A DNA stretch of 64,000 nt from Roseivivax halodurans JCM 10272 (lineage in GTDB: Bacteria > Pseudomonadota > Alphaproteobacteria > Rhodobacterales > Rhodobacteraceae). Both the position numbers and the translations under genes were made by a program. This document shows, in pieces, positions 62,981-64,000 of the stretch; position 1 is the stretch's first letter; each line of letters begins with the position of its first letter. The stretch lies in contig NZ_JALZ01000003.1 in assembly GCF_000521785.1 (NCBI RefSeq), positions 124,001 to 188,000 on the forward strand, read 5' to 3'. The notes beneath the pieces are model-generated. The model was not told the DNA's origin. It ran no database searches and saw nothing but the letters and a program-made list of their open reading frames with translations.

Positions 62981-63951
62981 CGCGGATTTCCGTGCTGACC
63001 ATCGCCGCAGGGCGGGCGGACCATCTGGCCAACGTGATCCACGGGCTGAACGCTCAGGAGGTGCCGCCCTCGGAATTCGTGATCGCCTACATGCAGGATG
63101 CCCCTTACGACGATCTCCCCGAGACGGCTTTTCCCGTGCGGCAGGTTCCTGTCGCGGGTGGCACCGGGGCGCTCGCGGAGGCGCGCAACCTCGCGGCAAC
63201 GACCGCCATCGGCGACGTCCTGATCTTCCTTGACGTCGATTGCATCCCGCATCCGCACCTCGTCGGTGACTACGCTGCCTCCGTCGCAGAGGCGCCGGGG
63301 CTGCATATGGGCGAGGTCATGTACCTGCCCAGAGGCGCGACATCGGCAGGCGTCGATTTCGACCGCTTCGGCGCGCTTGCCGAGAAGCATTCCGATCGCG
63401 GCGCCCCGCCGAAATCCGGCCGTGCGATCTGCGACGATTACCGCTGCTTCTGGTCGCTCAACTTCGCCATCTCGCGCGAGGATTGGTCGAGGACCGGCGG
63501 CTTCGACGAGCGCTACACAGGCTATGGCGGCGAGGACACGGATTTCGGACGCACAGTGGACGAGCGCGGGCTGCCGATCTGGTGGCTGAAGGGCGCGAGG
63601 GTCTACCACCAGCACCATGCCCATTGCATGCCGCCGATCCACCATATCGAGAGCGTCGTGCGCAACGCCGATCTCTTCGCGTCGAAATGGGGCCACCGGA
63701 CGATGGAGCACTGGCTCTACGGGTTCGAGCTCATGGGCCTCATCGAGAAGCGGCCCGACGGGATCACGATCCTGAGGGCGCCGGACGATGCGGATTTCGC
63801 GCTCTGCCGGACCGAGGACCGGCCCTATTCGACGACCCGGCGGGTGCTCGACATCCTGCAGAGCGTCGATGCGTCCACTCTCGACAACAAGGCCCGCACC
63901 GCAGAGGTCGAAGCCGCCCAATCGAGGATGATCCGTGTCGCGGCGGAGTGA
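62977..63951 (+). CDS. GT2 family glycosyltransferase (galactosyltransferase-like)
   Basis: A 324-residue inverting GT-A enzyme. It shows the N-terminal nucleotide-binding strand (ISVLTIAAGRADHLANVIHG), the metal-binding DVDCIPHP in place of the usual DxD, and the catalytic region WSRTGGFDERYTGYGGEDTD typical of GT2/GT7 galactosyltransferase-like proteins. It is coupled to the upstream gene by a 4-base overlap. Confidence 0.88.
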   Translation: MTRISVLTIAAGRADHLANVIHGLNAQEVPPSEFVIAYMQDAPYDDLPETAFPVRQVPVAGGTGALAEARNLAATTAIGDVLIFLDVDCIPHPHLVGDYAASVAEAPGLHMGEVMYLPRGATSAGVDFDRFGALAEKHSDRGAPPKSGRAICDDYRCFWSLNFAISREDWSRTGGFDERYTGYGGEDTDFGRTVDERGLPIWWLKGARVYHQHHAHCMPPIHHIESVVRNADLFASKWGHRTMEHWLYGFELMGLIEKRPDGITILRAPDDADFALCRTEDRPYSTTRRVLDILQSVDASTLDNKARTAEVEAAQSRMIRVAAE

Positions 63952-64000
63952 GACCCTGCGCATCGCGGTGGTGGCGCATCCCCGCCACCCGATCGCGGAG
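63935..64000 (+). CDS. Start of a further glycosyltransferase gene (3' end outside window)
   Basis: A GTG at 63935 opens a frame that runs off the right edge, overlapping the GT2 gene by 17 bases. The 22 visible residues (MSRRSETLRIAVVAHPRHPI and two more) look like the first strand of a GT4-type glycosyltransferase, in line with the cluster. Identity is tentative because so little is visible. Confidence 0.5.
   Translation, partial: MSRRSETLRIAVVAHPRHPIAE

Overview
The window is a GC-rich chromosomal segment from an alphaproteobacterium, most likely a Rhodobacterales (Roseobacter/Rhodobacter-type) species. This rests on high GC codon use, Rhodobacterales-type small families (DUF1467, DUF6455, DUF1513, HemP) and close resemblance of the photoactive yellow protein (PYP) and tyrosine ammonia-lyase to Rhodobacter proteins. 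A BchJ-like gene hints at bacteriochlorophyll metabolism now or in the past. No rRNA, tRNA, CRISPR array, prophage or insertion sequence was seen.

Layout. 1-4.7 kb: end of a trypsin-like protease, an IbpA-type small heat-shock protein with a sigma-32-like promoter, a DUF3616 protein, a GabD-type aldehyde dehydrogenase and an alpha/beta hydrolase. 5.0-11.3 kb: an iron module (small ORF + hemP, imelysin, bfd-bfr, di-haem oxidoreductase, second imelysin, DUF1513). 11.3-17.3 kb: AI-2E-family transporter, RNA methyltransferase, and an 1180-residue secreted protein with two haem c motifs. 17.4-22.6 kb: a TRAP transporter (dctQMP) and a Trk/Ktr potassium system. 22.6-35.1 kb: housekeeping and small conserved genes (carB, bchJ-like, cfa, aspS, a response regulator, methylmalonyl-CoA epimerase, DUF1467, EI24, nitroreductase, DUF167, DUF393, M48 protease, DUF6455).

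35.2-55.8 kb is the remarkable region. gvpA, the main gas-vesicle shell gene, stands alone on the plus strand. Facing it on the minus strand is a run of 21 same-direction genes, many joined by ATGA/GTGA overlaps. In transcription order they are: an unknown 142-aa gene, pyp, two unknown genes, p-coumarate ligase, a six-PAS soluble chemoreceptor, a triple-CheW protein, gvpN, an unknown 74-aa gene, gvpO, gvpJ, gvpH, gvpF, gvpG, a CDC48-like tandem AAA ATPase, two GvpF/L-like genes, a short GvpA-like gene, a third GvpF/L-like gene, gvpK and tyrosine ammonia-lyase. The lyase makes p-coumarate, the ligase activates it, and PYP carries it as chromophore. The whole blue-light sensor pathway therefore brackets the gas-vesicle genes and contains chemotaxis-type signalling parts. 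The reading offered is light-controlled buoyancy; the signalling route is inference.

55.8-64 kb: a voltage-gated-type potassium channel with a zinc ribbon, a ribosome-hibernation protein with a cold-shock-like tail, periplasmic MsrA, a ribokinase-family kinase, a single-domain response regulator, and the start of a glycosyltransferase cluster led by a GT4-HAD fusion resembling sucrose-phosphate synthase/phosphatase.
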